DNA of 64,000 nt from positions 2,480,001-2,544,000 of the forward strand of contig OY970236.1 of NCBI GenBank assembly GCA_963714155.1. The letters run 5' to 3'. Under the pieces are notes generated by a model. It was given only the letters and a program-made list of their open reading frames with translations, was not told the DNA's origin and ran no database searches. Below, piece by piece: positions 1 through 11,023 of the stretch. The stretch is from VRUE01 sp963714155 (GTDB taxonomy: Bacteria > Actinomycetota > Thermoleophilia > Solirubrobacterales > 70-9). Both the position numbers and the translations under genes were made by a program. How positions within the stretch are numbered: the first letter of the stretch is position 1; each line of letters opens with the position of its first letter.

Positions 1-975
1 TTCACTCGTCTGCGTGCAGCCGCTGCCCTGCTGCTCGCCCTAGCCCTCAGCCTCGGCGTGGTCGCCTGCGGCAGCAGCGACGATGACAGCACCAGCAGCG
101 ATGAAGGCAACAGCGCCGGAGCGATCGTCGCCAATCCCGACAACGCAAAAGTCAGCCTGACGATCGGCTCGAAGAACTTCCCCGAACAGGAAATCCTCGG
201 CGAAATCTACGCGCAGGCGCTGAAAGCAGCCGGCTACAAAGTGAAGAGCGACCTCAACCTCGGCTCCGAAACGGTGGCCCACCAGGCGGTTAAATCTGGG
301 GCCATCTCCGGCTACCCGGAGTACGCCTCGACGGCGCTGACCTCGTTCTTCGGGGTCGAACCAGAAGAAGTGCCCGCCGGCGCCACCCCCGCCTACGAAA
401 AGGCCAAGGGTGAATTCGAAAAGGAAGGGCTAACCGCCTTCCCGCCGACCCCGTTCGCCAGCGCCAACGCGGTCGGCACGACGACCAAGTTCGCCGAAAA
501 AGAAGGGTTGGAGACGATCTCCGACCTCGAAGGCAAGTCGCAAAGCATGACCCTCTACGGCTCTCCCGAGTGCCGTCAGCGGATCGACTGCCTGGCCGGG
601 CTCGAAAAGTATTACGGGCTCAAATTCAAGTCCTTCCACCCGGTCGACATCGGCCTCCGCTACACCGTGCTCGAAAAGGGCCAGGCCGACCTCTCGATCC
701 TCTTCACCACCGACCCACAGCTGGCGGCGGAGAAAGACAAGTTCGTCATCCTCGAAGACGACAAGGAAGTCTTCCCGGCCGGCAACGTGATCTTCGTCAG
801 CAAGAAGTCGACGGTTGAAAAAGCGGGGCCGGATTACGAAGAGACGATCGTCGAGGTGCAGAAGGGGTTGACGCTGGAAGTGATGCAGGAGCTCGATGCC
901 AGGGTCGAACTCGAAAAGCAGACGCCCAAGGAAGCGGCGGCGGCGTACCTCAAGTCGGCGGGGTACACCGGCTAA
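1..975 (+). CDS. Glycine betaine/choline-type ABC substrate-binding lipoprotein (5' truncated)
   Basis: The reading frame is open from base 1, so the start codon lies upstream of the window. The first 22 codons give a hydrophobic signal peptide ending in a VVAC lipobox (Cys codon 67-69), followed by a Ser/Asp-rich linker typical of a membrane-anchored lipoprotein. The mature part opens with a sequence of the type TIGSKNFPEQEILGEIYAQ, which is characteristic of the OpuAC/ProX/OsmF family (PF04069) that binds quaternary ammonium compounds. The C-terminal half (DLSILFTTDPQLAAEKD, FPAGNVIFVSKKS) also fits. It should deliver glycine betaine, choline or a related osmolyte to an ABC permease, presumably encoded just upstream. 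The exact ligand cannot be read from sequence. Confidence 0.9.
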   Translation, partial: FTRLRAAAALLLALALSLGVVACGSSDDDSTSSDEGNSAGAIVANPDNAKVSLTIGSKNFPEQEILGEIYAQALKAAGYKVKSDLNLGSETVAHQAVKSGAISGYPEYASTALTSFFGVEPEEVPAGATPAYEKAKGEFEKEGLTAFPPTPFASANAVGTTTKFAEKEGLETISDLEGKSQSMTLYGSPECRQRIDCLAGLEKYYGLKFKSFHPVDIGLRYTVLEKGQADLSILFTTDPQLAAEKDKFVILEDDKEVFPAGNVIFVSKKSTVEKAGPDYEETIVEVQKGLTLEVMQELDARVELEKQTPKEAAAAYLKSAGYTG

Positions 976-1006
976 GGGTTAAGCCCGGCTACACCGACTA
1001 GGGAAC

Positions 1007-1077
1007 GGAGAGCCGGCGGGAGGGGTTCGGCGGACAAAAGCGGGGAGTGTCCGCCGAACCCCTCCCGCCGGCTCTCC
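1007..1077. terminator. Long perfect inverted repeat between convergent genes
   Basis: Two perfect 30-base arms (1007-1036 and 1048-1077) flank an 11-base loop. It lies between the binding protein ending at 975 and the MFS gene ending at 1129, so a bidirectional terminator is the natural reading. There is no clear U-tract on either side, and the stem is far longer than a usual intrinsic terminator. Confidence 0.7.
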
Positions 1078-1128
1078 TTGCGCTTGTCAGCTATATCCGA
1101 GCCAAGCAGGTGCAAGGCGGCCGCGGCG

Positions 1129-2370
1129 TTAGTGCGTCGCGGCCGCTAGAGGCTTGGGGTGGCGCGCTTGGATGCGGGCGAAGCAGATGTGGGCGGCCCA
1201 GGCGGCGGAGAGGCCTGAGATCGCTGCGAGCAGCAGTGCGAAGCGGGGGTCGTAGGCCTGGCAGAGCCAGCCGGCTAGGGGGCCGCCGATTGGGGTTGAG
1301 CCTAGGAAGACGACGGAGTAGAGGGCCATTACTCGGCCGCGCATCTGGGGCTCTACGGCGAGCTGGAGGGAGGAGTTGATCGTTGCGGCGAAGGTGACCG
1401 CGGCGGCGCCGAGCAGGGTCAGCATCACCAGCTCGAGGGCCAGCGCAGGCATCGCCGCCGAGAGCAGGGCGAGGACGCCGAAGGCGAGCGCGCCGCCGGC
1501 GATCAGGCGCGGGCCGGTGCGGCCGTGGGCGCCGGTGACGAGGGCACCGGCGATCGAGCCGACTGCCATTGCCGAGACCATCGCCGCGTAGGTGGTCGCG
1601 TTGCCGTCGAAGCTGAACTTGGCCAGCAGCGGCAGCACCACCTGGAAGTTGAAGCCGAGCGTGCCGACCAGGGCCATCAGCGCCAGCGGCACCGCCAGCT
1701 CGGGGGTGGCGCGCACGTAGCGCAGGCCGGCGCGGATCGCCCCCGGCTCACGCGGGACGGCGGGCTCGACGTGCAGGCCGCGCGGGTCCATCCCCCAGAG
1801 GGCGACGATCATCGCCACGAAGGTGAGGGCGTTGAGGGCGAAGCAGGGGACGACGCCGAAGCCCGCGATCAGCAGCCCGGCGATCGCCGGGCCGACGATG
1901 CGGGCCATCTGCACGATGACGCTATTGAGGCTGACCGCGTTGACGACCCGGTCCGGCCCGACCATCTCGAAGACGAAGCTCTGCCGGGCCGGGTTGTCGA
2001 TCGCGTTGACGCTGCCCATCGCGAAGACGGCGAGGAAGACCATCCAGGGGGCGACGATGCCCGTGGCGGTCACGGCGAAGAGGCCGATCGCCGGGATCGC
2101 CATCAGCGCCTGGGTCGTGATCAGCAACCGCCGCCGGGGGATGCGGTCGGCGAGCACGCCCCCCCAGGCACCGAGCAGGAGCATCGGCAGAAACTGCAGG
2201 GCGGTGGTCAGGCCGACGGCGACGCCGCTGTCAGTCAGCGTCAGGATCAGCCAGATCGCCGCCACCGTCTGCATCCAGGTGCCCGAGAGGGAGATCAGCT
2301 GGCCGGCGAAGTAGCGCCGGTAGTTGGGGACAGCGAGGGAGTCGAAGCTGCGCTTGAGACCTGCGCTCAC
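1129..2370 (-). CDS. MFS transporter, EntS-like (MFS_3)
   Basis: A 413-residue protein with about 12 hydrophobic segments. The N-terminus (NYRRYFAGQLISLSGTWMQT) is typical of the MFS_3/EntS-like drug and siderophore exporter group, and the loop motif GVLADRIPRRRLL matches the MFS motif A region between TM2 and TM3. It is probably an efflux pump of the inner membrane; the substrate is unknown. The GTG start at 2370 overlaps the stop of the upstream MarR gene by four bases (GTGA), so the two are translationally coupled. The MarR protein is therefore the likely regulator of this exporter. Confidence 0.85.
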   Translation of the reverse strand: MSAGLKRSFDSLAVPNYRRYFAGQLISLSGTWMQTVAAIWLILTLTDSGVAVGLTTALQFLPMLLLGAWGGVLADRIPRRRLLITTQALMAIPAIGLFAVTATGIVAPWMVFLAVFAMGSVNAIDNPARQSFVFEMVGPDRVVNAVSLNSVIVQMARIVGPAIAGLLIAGFGVVPCFALNALTFVAMIVALWGMDPRGLHVEPAVPREPGAIRAGLRYVRATPELAVPLALMALVGTLGFNFQVVLPLLAKFSFDGNATTYAAMVSAMAVGSIAGALVTGAHGRTGPRLIAGGALAFGVLALLSAAMPALALELVMLTLLGAAAVTFAATINSSLQLAVEPQMRGRVMALYSVVFLGSTPIGGPLAGWLCQAYDPRFALLLAAISGLSAAWAAHICFARIQARHPKPLAAATH

Positions 2371-2840
2371 GAACGACCACTGCGCTTGCCGCGCGGCTCC
2401 TCGAGCATCCCCTCGAGGATCTCGGCGGCACGCTCGAGCGTGCGCACGTCATCGGCGGGCATGTCGCGCATGCGCCGCGCCAGATAGGCGTTCTTGCGGC
2501 CGCGCAGGCGCCGCAGCCGCTCGCGGCCGGCGGCATTGACGCTGATCAAGGTGCTGCGGCCGTCGCTGGGGTCGGGCGTACGCTCAACCAGCCCCTCCCG
2601 CTCGAGGCAACCCAGCGTGCGAGTAACGGTCGGCCGCTTGACCTGCTCGATCTCGGCGAGCTCACTGGGCGTCAGCGGCCCATGCCGCTCGATCGTCGCC
2701 AGCGCCGCGGTCGAGGTCGGGGTGAGGCCGCTCGCCTCGGCAGCAGCCTCCTGCCGCAGCCGCCGCGCCGTGCGCACGATCCCCATCCGCAACTGTGCGG
2801 CTGCGTCGGTAAGCGTGGTGTCTTGGCTCTTCTCAGTCAT
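2367..2840 (-). CDS. MarR family transcriptional regulator
   Basis: A 157-residue winged-helix protein. The central part (PLTPSELAEIEQVKRPTVTR) is the recognition helix region and DPSDGRSTLISVNAAG is the wing signature of MarR proteins. It is the first gene of a two-gene operon with the MFS exporter and probably represses it until a toxic ligand binds. The AT-rich stretch just upstream of its start contains two ATTAG direct repeats that could be its operator. Family assignment is firm; the ligand is unknown. Confidence 0.9.
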   Translation of the reverse strand: MTEKSQDTTLTDAAAQLRMGIVRTARRLRQEAAAEASGLTPTSTAALATIERHGPLTPSELAEIEQVKRPTVTRTLGCLEREGLVERTPDPSDGRSTLISVNAAGRERLRRLRGRKNAYLARRMRDMPADDVRTLERAAEILEGMLEEPRGKRSGRS

Positions 2841-2870
2841 TGATTAGCTTTGGTAATTAGTCTAGCAAAC
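2841..2870. promoter_or_regulatory. Candidate MarR operator/promoter region
   Basis: This is a locally AT-rich island directly upstream of the MarR start. It holds two ATTAG direct repeats (2843-2847 and 2856-2860) and, on the minus strand, a TAGACT hexamer that could be a -10 box. Autoregulation by the MarR protein is inferred from position only. Confidence 0.4.
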
Positions 2871-2873
2871 TAT

Positions 2874-2922
2874 CTTCCGGTGCGCCTTTTATGGCCACAC
2901 GCCACATAAAGCGCACCGGAAG
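2874..2922. repeat. 49-bp interspersed palindrome, copy 1
   Basis: This near-perfect palindrome begins with CTTCCGGTGCGC and ends with its complement. The left arm has an extra pyrimidine pair relative to the other copies. It is the same length and sequence type as the elements at 8939-8987 and 29979-30027. This copy sits between two divergent genes (MarR and DUF1800), where a terminator would not be expected. A second, smaller stem-loop (ACTGGTTT/AAACCAGT, 2933-2952) follows it. Confidence 0.8.
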
Positions 2923-3048
2923 CCCGGCGGTCACTGGTTTGGTGAAACCAGTAGCGAGTAGGTCTTTCGTCCAGACCCCTCAACTTCTTTCAAGCCTTGT
3001 TGGCGGCCGCCGACGAGTTCCTGAGGCCGCAGGCGGCCCACCTCCGGC

Positions 3049-4635
3049 ATGGCTATCCCGACGGCGACAGCGAGCGCTTCGAAGCCGAAGCGGCAGCGCC
3101 GCCACCGGCACAAGCACCTCTGGAAGGACAAGCACTACCGCTGGGTCCCCGACGGTGACTGCGGCTGGCGGGTGCAGGGCTACGTCGTCCGCCATAAGCA
3201 CAAGCCGAAGCGAAACCACCGTCGCGGTCCCGGGCCCAGGCCTGCGGATCGCTGCGCACCCGCGGCCGCCAGAATCGACCGCGATCCGCGTCCCGCGGGC
3301 GCCTACCAGGGCCCGTTCGGGGCGGCGCAGGCGAAACGGCTGCTCGACCGAGCCGGCTTCGGCGCCGTCCCGGGACAGGCCGAGCAGCTCGCCAGCCTCG
3401 GCCTGGTCGGCGCGGTCCAGTCGCTGACCCGGCCCAGCGGCTCTGCGGCGCTGCACGGGCCGTCCCCGGTCGACGACGACAACAACCCGATCGCCCCCGC
3501 CGATGCCTACGGCCACGACCACCTCTGGTTCCTCGACCGCATGGTGCGCAGCGACCAGCCCCTGGTCGAGCGGATGGCGCTCGTCTTCCACGACTGGTTC
3601 GCGACCTCCAACGCCAACGTCTCCCGCCAGCAGCAGCTGATCGACCAGTCGAACCTCTTCCGCTCGGCCTGCTTCGGCTCCTTCCTCGACCTCTTCAAGG
3701 CGGTCACCGTCGACCCGGCGATGCTGCAGTGGCTGAACGGCGCCGAAAACACCAAGCAGGCACCGAACGAGAACTACGCCCGCGAGATGATGGAGCTGTT
3801 CTCGCTCGGCGCCGACCGCGGCGCCTACAGCGAGGACGACATCCGCGAAGCGGCGCGGGCGCTGACCGGCTGGCGCTACGACTGGTCGAACGAGCTCGGC
3901 GCCCACAACTTCCGCTTCGACGCCAAACGCCACGACACCGGCACCAAGACGGTGTTCGGCCGGGCCGGCAACTGGGGCTGGCAGGACGCCTGCCAGCTCT
4001 GCGTCGAGCACCCCCTCCACCCCTCCTTCTTCGTCGAGAAGCTCTGGGGCTACTTCGTCGGGCAGCCACCTTCCGCCGCCACCAGGGACGGCCTGATCGA
4101 CATCTACCGTGGCTCCGGCTGTGCGATCCGGCCGGTGCTGGAGACGATCCTGATCAGCCCCGACCTCTTCGAAGGCCCGCCGATGGTGAAGCCACCGGTC
4201 GTGCAGCTGGCCGGGATGCTGCGCACGACCGGACGCGGTATCGACACCTACTCCTGGGTCTGGCTCTGCGAGGAGGCCGGCCAGCAGCTCTTCTGGCCGC
4301 CCAACGTCTCCGGCTGGGACGACAGTCGCTGGCTCGACACCTCGCGCATGCGGGCCCGCTGGAACATCGTCGACTACGTGCTCGACCAGATCTCGGTCGA
4401 CGCCTGGAACGGCGAATACAACGCCAGCGAGAGCGCCGAGGAAGCGCTGGGCCGGGCGCTGGCCTCCTGGGGCTCGCCGGCGTTGCGCGAAGAGCACCGG
4501 GCCGAGCTGCTCGATTTCGCCCTCCGCAGCGAGAAACTCGCGACCGCCAAATGGCAGCAGGGGCCCTATCGCGCGATGCGCCAGAACGCCCTGCTGCAGC
4601 TGATCGGCGTCAGCCCCGACCTGATCCTGCAATGA
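3049..4635 (+). CDS. DUF1800 family protein
   Basis: A 528-residue protein. The body from about residue 90 is a DUF1800 (PF08811) protein, with the family blocks AKRLLDRAGFG, NENYAREMMELFSLG, DIREAARALTGWRYD, HPSFFVEKLWGYF and WPPNVSGWDD. The family is usually encoded beside DUF1501, as here. Its biochemical role is not established. The first 70 residues are unusual: rich in Lys, His and Arg (KRQRRHRHKHLWKDKHYRW) with one Cys, and resembling a segment of the cupredoxin two genes downstream. I see no clear signal peptide. The ATG at 3049 lacks a good Shine-Dalgarno site, so the start is uncertain. Confidence 0.85.
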   Translation: MAIPTATASASKPKRQRRHRHKHLWKDKHYRWVPDGDCGWRVQGYVVRHKHKPKRNHRRGPGPRPADRCAPAAARIDRDPRPAGAYQGPFGAAQAKRLLDRAGFGAVPGQAEQLASLGLVGAVQSLTRPSGSAALHGPSPVDDDNNPIAPADAYGHDHLWFLDRMVRSDQPLVERMALVFHDWFATSNANVSRQQQLIDQSNLFRSACFGSFLDLFKAVTVDPAMLQWLNGAENTKQAPNENYAREMMELFSLGADRGAYSEDDIREAARALTGWRYDWSNELGAHNFRFDAKRHDTGTKTVFGRAGNWGWQDACQLCVEHPLHPSFFVEKLWGYFVGQPPSAATRDGLIDIYRGSGCAIRPVLETILISPDLFEGPPMVKPPVVQLAGMLRTTGRGIDTYSWVWLCEEAGQQLFWPPNVSGWDDSRWLDTSRMRARWNIVDYVLDQISVDAWNGEYNASESAEEALGRALASWGSPALREEHRAELLDFALRSEKLATAKWQQGPYRAMRQNALLQLIGVSPDLILQ

Positions 4636-4645
4636 GGGAGAGCTG

Positions 4646-6001
4646 ATGGCCGCACACAACTGCTGCAACGACTACACCCGCTCGCAGCTGCTGCGCTCGG
4701 CGGCCGCCGAAGCGGGCAAGGGCCTCCCTGCGATCGAGGTGGGCATGCCGGAGCCGGCCGGGACCGGGCTCTCGCGGCGCCGCTTCCTCTCCTGGAGCGC
4801 CGGCCTGGCGCTGGCCGTCTACGGCGCCTCGAAGATCCCTCTAGCCGCCTTCGAGGAGGGGATCGCCCAGGCCGCGGCGAGCGACAAGATCCTCGTCTCG
4901 GTCTTCTTCGACGGCGGCATCGACGCGCTCAGCGTCCTCGCCCCGGTCGGTGACTCGCGCTACTCACAGCTGCGCCCGAACCTGGCGCTCGCTCCTGACG
5001 CGGGCACCGAATTCACCGAGGACCCGACCCTGCGCTGGCATCCCTCCGCCGCCGGACTGGCGACCCTGCACGGCGAGGGCAAGGTCAGCGCCTTCCCCGC
5101 GATCGGCTACGACCACCCCGACCAGTCGCACTTCACCTCGCGCCACTACTACGAGATCGGTGAGCTCGACGTCGGCTTCCACACCGGCTGGCTCGGCCGC
5201 TACATCGACCAGGTCGGCGACGACGACAACCCGCTGCAGGCGCTCTCGATGGACGGCTCGCTCTCGCCGATGATCGCCACCGCGGAGCGGCCGGTGGCGG
5301 CGATCGACAGCGTCGACGGCTATGACCTCTGGTCGCCGGTCAGCGACCCGGTCGAGAGCGAGATGTACAAGAGCTTCGCCCGCTTCGGCTCGCTGCCCGC
5401 CGACTCCCCCGCCCTGGCCCAGGTCCGCCGCGCCGCCGCCCAGACCGACAAGCTGCGCACCGACCTGGGCGGGATCGGCAGCTTCACCAGCCCGATCACC
5501 TACCCCAAAACGAACTTCTCCCACAAGCTCGCCGGCCTCGCCGCCTTCATCAACGCCGGCCTGCCGATGCGGGTGGTGACGGTCCGCGCCGCGGGCGGCT
5601 ACGACACCCACGCCGACGAGGCCGAAGACCTCTCACGCGGGCTGAAAGAGACCTGCGAGGGAATCCTCGCCTTCCAGCGCGACCTCGAAGCGCGCGGCCT
5701 GCAGGACCGGGTCCTGATCAAGCTCTGGAGCGAGTTCGGCCGCCGCCCCGAGGAGAACGGCTCGCTCGGCACCGACCACGGCGCCGCCGGCTGCGCCTTC
5801 GTCGTCGGCTCCAAAGCGAAGGGCGAGATGGTCGGCGAGTTCCCCGGTCTGGCCCAGCTCGACCAGAACGACAACGTCCGCGTGACCAGCGATTTCCGCG
5901 CCATGTACTGCTCGCTGCTGGAGCAGTGGCTGGGGCACGACGCGTCCGCGATCATCCCCGGCGCCTCTTCATTTCAGCGACCGGTCCTGGTGAAGGCGTG
6001 A
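4646..6001 (+). CDS. DUF1501 family protein, Tat-exported
   Basis: A 451-residue protein. It has a twin-arginine signal (SRRRFLSWSAGLALAVYG, about residues 40-60), so it should be exported folded. The rest matches DUF1501 (PF07394), a sulfatase/alkaline-phosphatase-like fold: LVSVFFDGGIDALSVLAP near the front, DHPDQSHFTSRHYYEIG, and near the end a histidine-rich part ending in LGTDHGAAGCAFVVG. GGGAG at 4636-4640 lies five bases before the ATG, and the DUF1800 stop is ten bases upstream, so the two genes are co-translated. The function of the DUF1800/DUF1501 pair is unknown; both are probably extracytoplasmic. Confidence 0.9.
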   Translation: MAAHNCCNDYTRSQLLRSAAAEAGKGLPAIEVGMPEPAGTGLSRRRFLSWSAGLALAVYGASKIPLAAFEEGIAQAAASDKILVSVFFDGGIDALSVLAPVGDSRYSQLRPNLALAPDAGTEFTEDPTLRWHPSAAGLATLHGEGKVSAFPAIGYDHPDQSHFTSRHYYEIGELDVGFHTGWLGRYIDQVGDDDNPLQALSMDGSLSPMIATAERPVAAIDSVDGYDLWSPVSDPVESEMYKSFARFGSLPADSPALAQVRRAAAQTDKLRTDLGGIGSFTSPITYPKTNFSHKLAGLAAFINAGLPMRVVTVRAAGGYDTHADEAEDLSRGLKETCEGILAFQRDLEARGLQDRVLIKLWSEFGRRPEENGSLGTDHGAAGCAFVVGSKAKGEMVGEFPGLAQLDQNDNVRVTSDFRAMYCSLLEQWLGHDASAIIPGASSFQRPVLVKA

Positions 6002-6612
6002 GGAGGAGCGCTGAGGGACCGATTCGCCTTGGGCTGGCCGGAGTGATCGCGGTGGGAATTGGCCTGGGCGTGGTGTCGCTTGCGATCGCGAGTGGATCGA
6101 TCGCCTCGGCCACCGCCACGACGCCGGCGCAGGGATGCGTTTGGCACAAACACTCCAAGCCCGTGATCAAGCACCTGCGCCGCCACGGCCAGCGCCGGCG
6201 GGTGAAGCGGGTCAAGCACTGGTGGACCTGCGACGCCCAGCCGACGGCCCTCGCACCCGCCGCCCTGCCGGTGCAGCCAGAGCCCGCAAAAGCGCCCCCA
6301 GCCGAAGAACCACAACCCGAAGTCGGCCACCTCGGCGTCAAAGCGGTCGAGTACAGCTACACCCTCTCCCGCCCCGAAGTCAGCGCTGGCGAGGTGATCG
6401 TCGAGCTCAACAACCAGGGCGAAGACCCGCACAACCTCGTGCTCGAACAAGAGGGCAGCGCCGACCCCTCATTGGAAATCCCGGCGACGCCCTCCCTCTC
6501 GCAGGAGAGCGAGAGCTTCACCCTCTCCCCCGGCACCTACCGCCTCTACTGCAGCCTCTACAAACACGAAGCCAAAGGTATGGAGGCAACCTTGGTCGTC
6601 AGCGGCGGTTAG
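5998..6612 (+). CDS. Membrane-anchored cupredoxin domain protein
   Basis: The GTG at 5998 overlaps the DUF1501 stop (GTGA), giving a 204-residue product and tight coupling. Residues of about 10-40 form one hydrophobic segment (signal or anchor). A Lys/His/Arg-rich stretch follows (CVWHKHSKPVIKHLRRHGQ, then VKRVKHWWTC), then a Pro/Ala-rich linker. The C-terminal 100 residues are a cupredoxin: EDPHNLVL supplies the first His, and YCSLYKHEAKGM gives the Cys-x4-His-x4-Met ligand set of a type 1 copper site. It is probably an electron carrier or copper-binding partner for the DUF1800/DUF1501 proteins outside the membrane. A longer upstream start (5926) would overlap DUF1501 by 76 bases and is less likely. 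Confidence 0.85.
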   Translation: MRRSAEGPIRLGLAGVIAVGIGLGVVSLAIASGSIASATATTPAQGCVWHKHSKPVIKHLRRHGQRRRVKRVKHWWTCDAQPTALAPAALPVQPEPAKAPPAEEPQPEVGHLGVKAVEYSYTLSRPEVSAGEVIVELNNQGEDPHNLVLEQEGSADPSLEIPATPSLSQESESFTLSPGTYRLYCSLYKHEAKGMEATLVVSGG

Positions 6613-6622
6613 CCGCGCCCGC

Positions 6623-8048
<1,426 letters not shown>

Positions 8049-8129
8049 TGCTGAGGCGTCTCCTGATTGGTTGATTGCCGATCCATGGTACGCAAAGGGG
8101 GTGGTCCGGGCGGCGTCGAATCAGTCGCG

Positions 8130-8936
8130 ATGAGCACCGAGCAGGTAGAACCGCAGCCGCCCTACAAGCCCGGCATGGACGCGCGCAGCACGCGCGTCGC
8201 CGAAGCGCTGAACACGCCGATGCTGATTGCGGCGGCGCTGACGCTGCCGATGGTGGCGATCAGCGAGTCCCACCCCGGCGGGCTGCTCGAGGACGTCGCC
8301 CGGATCCTCAACTGGGTCACCTGGATCGCTTTCCTGGTCGAGCTGGTGGTGATGCTGGCGGTGGTGCCGGACCGTCGAACATGGCTGCGCCACCACCCGC
8401 TCGACGCGATCATCGTCCTTCTCACGCCACCCGTCTTGCCGGCGGGCCTGCAGAGCCTGCGTGCCCTGCGCCTGCTGCGGCTGCTCCGCCTGCTGCGCTT
8501 GGCCCAGCTCTCTCGCGAGGTCTTCTCGCTGGAGGGCGTGCGCTACGCGGCGCTGCTGGCGGTGCTGACCGCAATCGGCGGTGCCGCTCTTTTCGGTGCG
8601 TTCGAGCAGCACAACGAGAACCTGAGTTTTTGGGACGACCTCTACTGGGCGATTACGACGATGACCACGCTTGGCTCCGATATACGACCCACCACGACTG
8701 GTGGCGAGATCGTTTCAACGGTCGTTCTCCTGGTTGGCATCGGCTTCGTCGCCCTGCTCACCGGCAGCTTCGCCCAGCGCTTCCTCAGCCCCGAACTGAT
8801 CGAGGTCGAGGAAGAGCTCGCCGCCGAGCAGATCAGCGCCGAGGCGCTCGCCCTGCGTGAGCTGAAAAGCGTCCAGGAACAGCTGCAGTCGCTAGAGGTC
8901 GCGGTCCAGCGCCTGGTCGACGAACGCACGACCTGA
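8130..8936 (+). CDS. Voltage-gated-like potassium channel with unusual selectivity filter
   Basis: The protein has about six hydrophobic segments. An S4-like helix reads LRALRLLRLLRLLRLAQ with Arg at every third position, then a pore loop and a C-terminal coiled coil (about the last 55 residues, Glu/Gln/Leu-rich). The pore reads TTMTTLGSDIRPTT where classical K+ channels have TVGYGD, so the Tyr-Gly is replaced by Ser and one residue is missing. The overall layout is that of the Ion_trans family. I take the ATG at 8130; earlier starts at 8067 and 8085 are open but add sequence without family features. Ion selectivity is uncertain because of the altered filter. Confidence 0.8.
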   Translation: MSTEQVEPQPPYKPGMDARSTRVAEALNTPMLIAAALTLPMVAISESHPGGLLEDVARILNWVTWIAFLVELVVMLAVVPDRRTWLRHHPLDAIIVLLTPPVLPAGLQSLRALRLLRLLRLLRLAQLSREVFSLEGVRYAALLAVLTAIGGAALFGAFEQHNENLSFWDDLYWAITTMTTLGSDIRPTTTGGEIVSTVVLLVGIGFVALLTGSFAQRFLSPELIEVEEELAAEQISAEALALRELKSVQEQLQSLEVAVQRLVDERTT

Positions 8937-8938
8937 GC

Positions 8939-8987
8939 GTTCCGGTGCGCTTTATGTGGCCTGGGGCCACATAAAGCGCACCGGAAC
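8939..8987. repeat. 49-bp interspersed palindrome, copy 2 (perfect)
   Basis: Perfect 23-base arms (8939-8961 and 8965-8987, beginning GTTCCGGTGCGCTTTATG) flank a 3-base loop. It fills the 55-base gap between the convergent channel and acetyl-CoA synthetase genes and could terminate both. It is the same element as at 2874-2922 and 29979-30027. Confidence 0.85.
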
Positions 8988-8991
8988 AGGA

Positions 8992-10980
<1,989 letters not shown>

Positions 10981-10987
10981 GACCCAA

Positions 10988-11017
10988 AAATTACCCGCTT
11001 CGCGCCGTCGCTACCCT
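10988..11017. promoter_or_regulatory. Divergent leaderless promoters for acsA and the MBL-rhodanese gene
   Basis: On the minus strand TAATTT (10988-10993) is seven bases from the acsA ATG. On the plus strand TACCCT (11012-11017) is six bases from the GTG at 11024. Both match the actinobacterial -10 pattern TANNNT at leaderless spacing. The two boxes are only 18 bases apart, so the polymerases would compete. Confidence 0.6.
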
Positions 11018-11023
11018 GATCCG

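Noticed and set aside
2980..4668. A 562-residue minus-strand protein opposite DUF1800
   Set aside because: It is an antisense open frame with Val/Asp/Arg-rich composition typical of GC-rich shadows; DUF1800 motifs on the plus strand are decisive.
8049..8129. A SAM or SAH riboswitch upstream of ahcY
   Set aside because: The region is short and shows no conserved riboswitch helices that I can recognise.
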